A DNA stretch of 64,000 nt from UBA8529 sp964390565 (lineage in GTDB: Bacteria > Bacteroidota > Bacteroidia > Bacteroidales > Tenuifilaceae): NCBI GenBank assembly GCA_964390565.1, contig CAYMII010000016.1, positions 13,676-77,675 of the forward strand, in the 5' to 3' direction. Made by a program: the position numbers and the translations under genes. Under the pieces are notes generated by a model. It was not told the origin of the DNA and did no database searches. It worked only from the letters and a program-made list of their open reading frames with translations. How positions within the stretch are numbered: the first letter of the stretch is position 1; every line of letters begins with the position of its first letter. Positions 62,272 through 64,000 of this stretch are shown piece by piece.

Positions 62272-63873
62272 TTATTGAATTTTTTCGTTAGGGCCTGCGT
62301 GAGGCAGGTATATTGAGAATGTACTTCCTTCGCCTAATTTACTATCAACCCAAATCTTTCCTCCATGCGATTCGGTAATCTTTTTCACATAGCTTAATCC
62401 TAAGCCAAACCCTTTTACATTATGAATATTGCCAGTTGGGACTCTGTAAAACTGGTCAAAAATTCGTTTTAGATTATCACGACTAATACCAATACCATTA
62501 TCCTTCACAGCAATAATTATTCCATTGGTAGCATTATGTGTTGAAAGCTGTATATTTGGCTGACCATTGCTATACTTCAACGCATTATCGAGCAAATTGG
62601 TTATCACGTTAGTTACATGGATCTCATCTGCTTTACAAACTGGGTTATTTGATTCTAGAATACTTTCAAGATTACCCCCTGCATTAATAATTTGGATTGA
62701 GAAGCTTGAAGTAACTTTTGAAATAATATGGTGAATGTCAATGTCTTTGAGCTTAAGTTTTAGTTTCGTCTTTTCAAAAATTGCCATTTGAAGAACTTTC
62801 TCAACCTGCAATCCCAAACGCTTACTTTCATCGGCAATAACACCACCAAGGTAGTTTAGGTTTTTCTTTTCTACAGGAATGCTTTTATCGTTTAGCATTT
62901 GGGCCGCCAATGAAATAGTTGAGATAGGTGTTTTCAACTCATGGGTCATGTTGCTAACAAAATCACTTTTAATTTCCGAAAGCCTCTTTTGTCTAAAAAT
63001 GATTAAGATAGTTGCTGAAAAGCTAAATATGATTATTAGCGTTAGCATTAAGGTTGAAAACGCCATCGTACCTATTGAACTGAGAATATATGATTGCTGA
63101 TTGGGGAAATAAATGTTGATAAAATACCTACGGGTAAAAAAGTCCTCAGGGAAAAGTTGGTCTCGTAATATGGGACCTTCAAAACGTTTCTTGTATTTTT
63201 TTGATTTATATACAGTGCTATCCTGCTCATTACAAACGCGAAACTCGTATTTAGCAATTATCCCTTTTTTTCGAAACTCATTGCTTATGATAGTATCAAG
63301 TACCTCTTTTGAGATTCGCTTCTCAATGGGTTGTTCTATTCGTATCTGGTTATCTATGGATTTTTCGATATAAATGGTTTTATTAATCAGCCTTTTATCT
63401 AACCCTAAGTTAAGGCTTAGTTCTGAAAAGTTTGTTTTTCCCGTTGATGGGTTGAATCTTCTACTTACTATTTTTCCAGTTTTACTAATACTAATAGAGT
63501 CTTGAGATGATAAATTGACTAAACTAGGAATCTTAAGCGAATCCAGCTGGTTGATTACAAATACTTCACGATTCTTTTGTAAAGTCCTAAAACCACTTTT
63601 GGTTTGATTGAGAATGCTCGAACTATATGATTGGCTTGGATTCTTTGAGGAACTAATTGTAGCAAATGGTTTTTCGTCGCTAACTATTTGATAAATAGTT
63701 TCTTGCTGCTTAACTTCGTAAATGATTGATTTAAGAGCCAAGTTTGCTGATTGAATAAATTGCTCTTGCTTTACCTTAATAGCAATCGATACCCATTTTG
63801 ACTGAATAATAATTAGTCCAAAAGTGGCAATTGAAATAAAGATGGTTAAAATCCAAATTAACTTTCTGCTCAT
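62272..63873 (-). CDS. Membrane sensor histidine kinase (RprX-like)
   Basis: A 533-residue kinase with two membrane helices (about 6-25 and 263-293) enclosing a 235-residue periplasmic sensor of unknown fold. No HAMP domain is evident. HisKA carries His311 in SNMTHELKTPIS. The ATP domain has the N-box (HVTNVITNLLDNALKYS), G1 (VKDNGIGIS) and G2 (GFGLGLSYVKKI). It is the first gene of the operon with the OmpR-type regulator. TTAAC-type direct repeats lie upstream (63883-63929). Confidence 0.95.
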   Translation of the reverse strand: MSRKLIWILTIFISIATFGLIIIQSKWVSIAIKVKQEQFIQSANLALKSIIYEVKQQETIYQIVSDEKPFATISSSKNPSQSYSSSILNQTKSGFRTLQKNREVFVINQLDSLKIPSLVNLSSQDSISISKTGKIVSRRFNPSTGKTNFSELSLNLGLDKRLINKTIYIEKSIDNQIRIEQPIEKRISKEVLDTIISNEFRKKGIIAKYEFRVCNEQDSTVYKSKKYKKRFEGPILRDQLFPEDFFTRRYFINIYFPNQQSYILSSIGTMAFSTLMLTLIIIFSFSATILIIFRQKRLSEIKSDFVSNMTHELKTPISTISLAAQMLNDKSIPVEKKNLNYLGGVIADESKRLGLQVEKVLQMAIFEKTKLKLKLKDIDIHHIISKVTSSFSIQIINAGGNLESILESNNPVCKADEIHVTNVITNLLDNALKYSNGQPNIQLSTHNATNGIIIAVKDNGIGISRDNLKRIFDQFYRVPTGNIHNVKGFGLGLSYVKKITESHGGKIWVDSKLGEGSTFSIYLPHAGPNEKIQ

Positions 63874-63882
63874 ACCAACAAA

Positions 63883-63968
63883 GTTAACTTTTATGTATAG
63901 CCATAAAATATGGTTAACATAGTTTAACAGATTGATAGCCTAAAATAAGATACTTAAGTTAAGGCTAT
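63883..63968 (-). promoter_or_regulatory. Repeat-rich upstream region of the two-component operon
   Basis: On the plus strand TTAAC occurs at 63884, 63914 and 63924. The last two form TTAACA-N4-TTAACA, a 10-base period as in OmpR/PhoB-type tandem sites. An inverted pair ATAGCCT/AGGCTAT lies at 63935-63941 and 63962-63968. A TAACTTTG -7-like box (minus strand) lies within 12 bases of the kinase start. Confidence 0.45.
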
Positions 63969-64000
63969 TCCCTACATGATTGTTGTAAAAAAGCAAAAAA

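Overview
The window comes from the chromosome of a member of the Bacteroidota, most likely a Bacteroidales/Marinilabiliales-type anaerobe or relative. The evidence is a gliding/type IX secretion SprA fragment next to gcvH, an LpxC-FabZ fusion, an S46 dipeptidyl-peptidase, a SusC-like TonB receptor with DUF5689 lipoproteins, a FISUMP-domain surface protein, and promoters of the TTTG-N19/20-TAnnTTTG type with no clear Shine-Dalgarno sites. Species cannot be fixed from the sequence alone. Gene density is high. There is no rRNA, no CRISPR array and no insertion sequence, and the only RNA gene seen is an initiator tRNA.

Layout. 1-2.4 kb: 3' end of sprA and gcvH. 2.5-8.2 kb: surface-polysaccharide genes (NeuD-like acyltransferase, DegT aminotransferase, WecF/GT56-like transferase, GT4 transferase, flippase), then thiL. 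9.6-14.7 kb: an exported TPR-like protein, a FadL-type porin, an exported C1 aminopeptidase and a LuxE-type acyl-activating protein. 14.8-22.4 kb: pgk, holB and the rimP-nusA-infB operon, with an attenuator-like leader and a probable internal infB promoter. 22.6-28.8 kb: FISUMP protein, HD phosphohydrolase, and lpxD, lpxC/fabZ, lpxA. 28.8-33.8 kb: MltD-like transglycosylase, tatA, rseP, dxr, M23 peptidase. 34 kb: tRNA-fMet. 34.2-42.7 kb: SiaB/SiaC signalling genes in two clusters, around a flippase, a glycosyltransferase, rnhB and an S46 peptidase. 42.7-49.8 kb: TonB receptor, two DUF5689 lipoproteins and a divergent exported nuclease-fold protein. 49.8-55.9 kb: kdsB, a sensor-less sigma-54 activator, lptE, a TPR-like protein, secG, groES and groEL. 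56-64 kb: HAD phosphatase, lepA, an unknown protein, a degenerate GH16-like protein downstream of a fifth SiaC, and a two-component system.

Most of the window is conserved housekeeping and cell-envelope biology: lipid A steps lpxD/C/A, Kdo activation kdsB, LPS export lptE, Sec/Tat/RseP, and peptidoglycan hydrolases. The most unusual content is a dispersed SiaB/SiaC-type phosphoprotein network. It has one GHKL-type kinase (SiaB family) and five SiaC paralogues at three separate places. The proposed phospho-acceptor position is Thr in two paralogues and Ser in three. No SiaA phosphatase or GGDEF output gene is nearby. One SiaC lies just upstream of, and probably shares a transcript with, a coiled-coil-repeat protein whose C-terminal GH16 fold has an Arg where the acid/base Glu should be and which has no signal peptide. 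This pair is the best candidate here for something undescribed. The TonB-receptor/DUF5689/nuclease locus looks like a scavenging system for an extracellular polymer, possibly nucleic acid.
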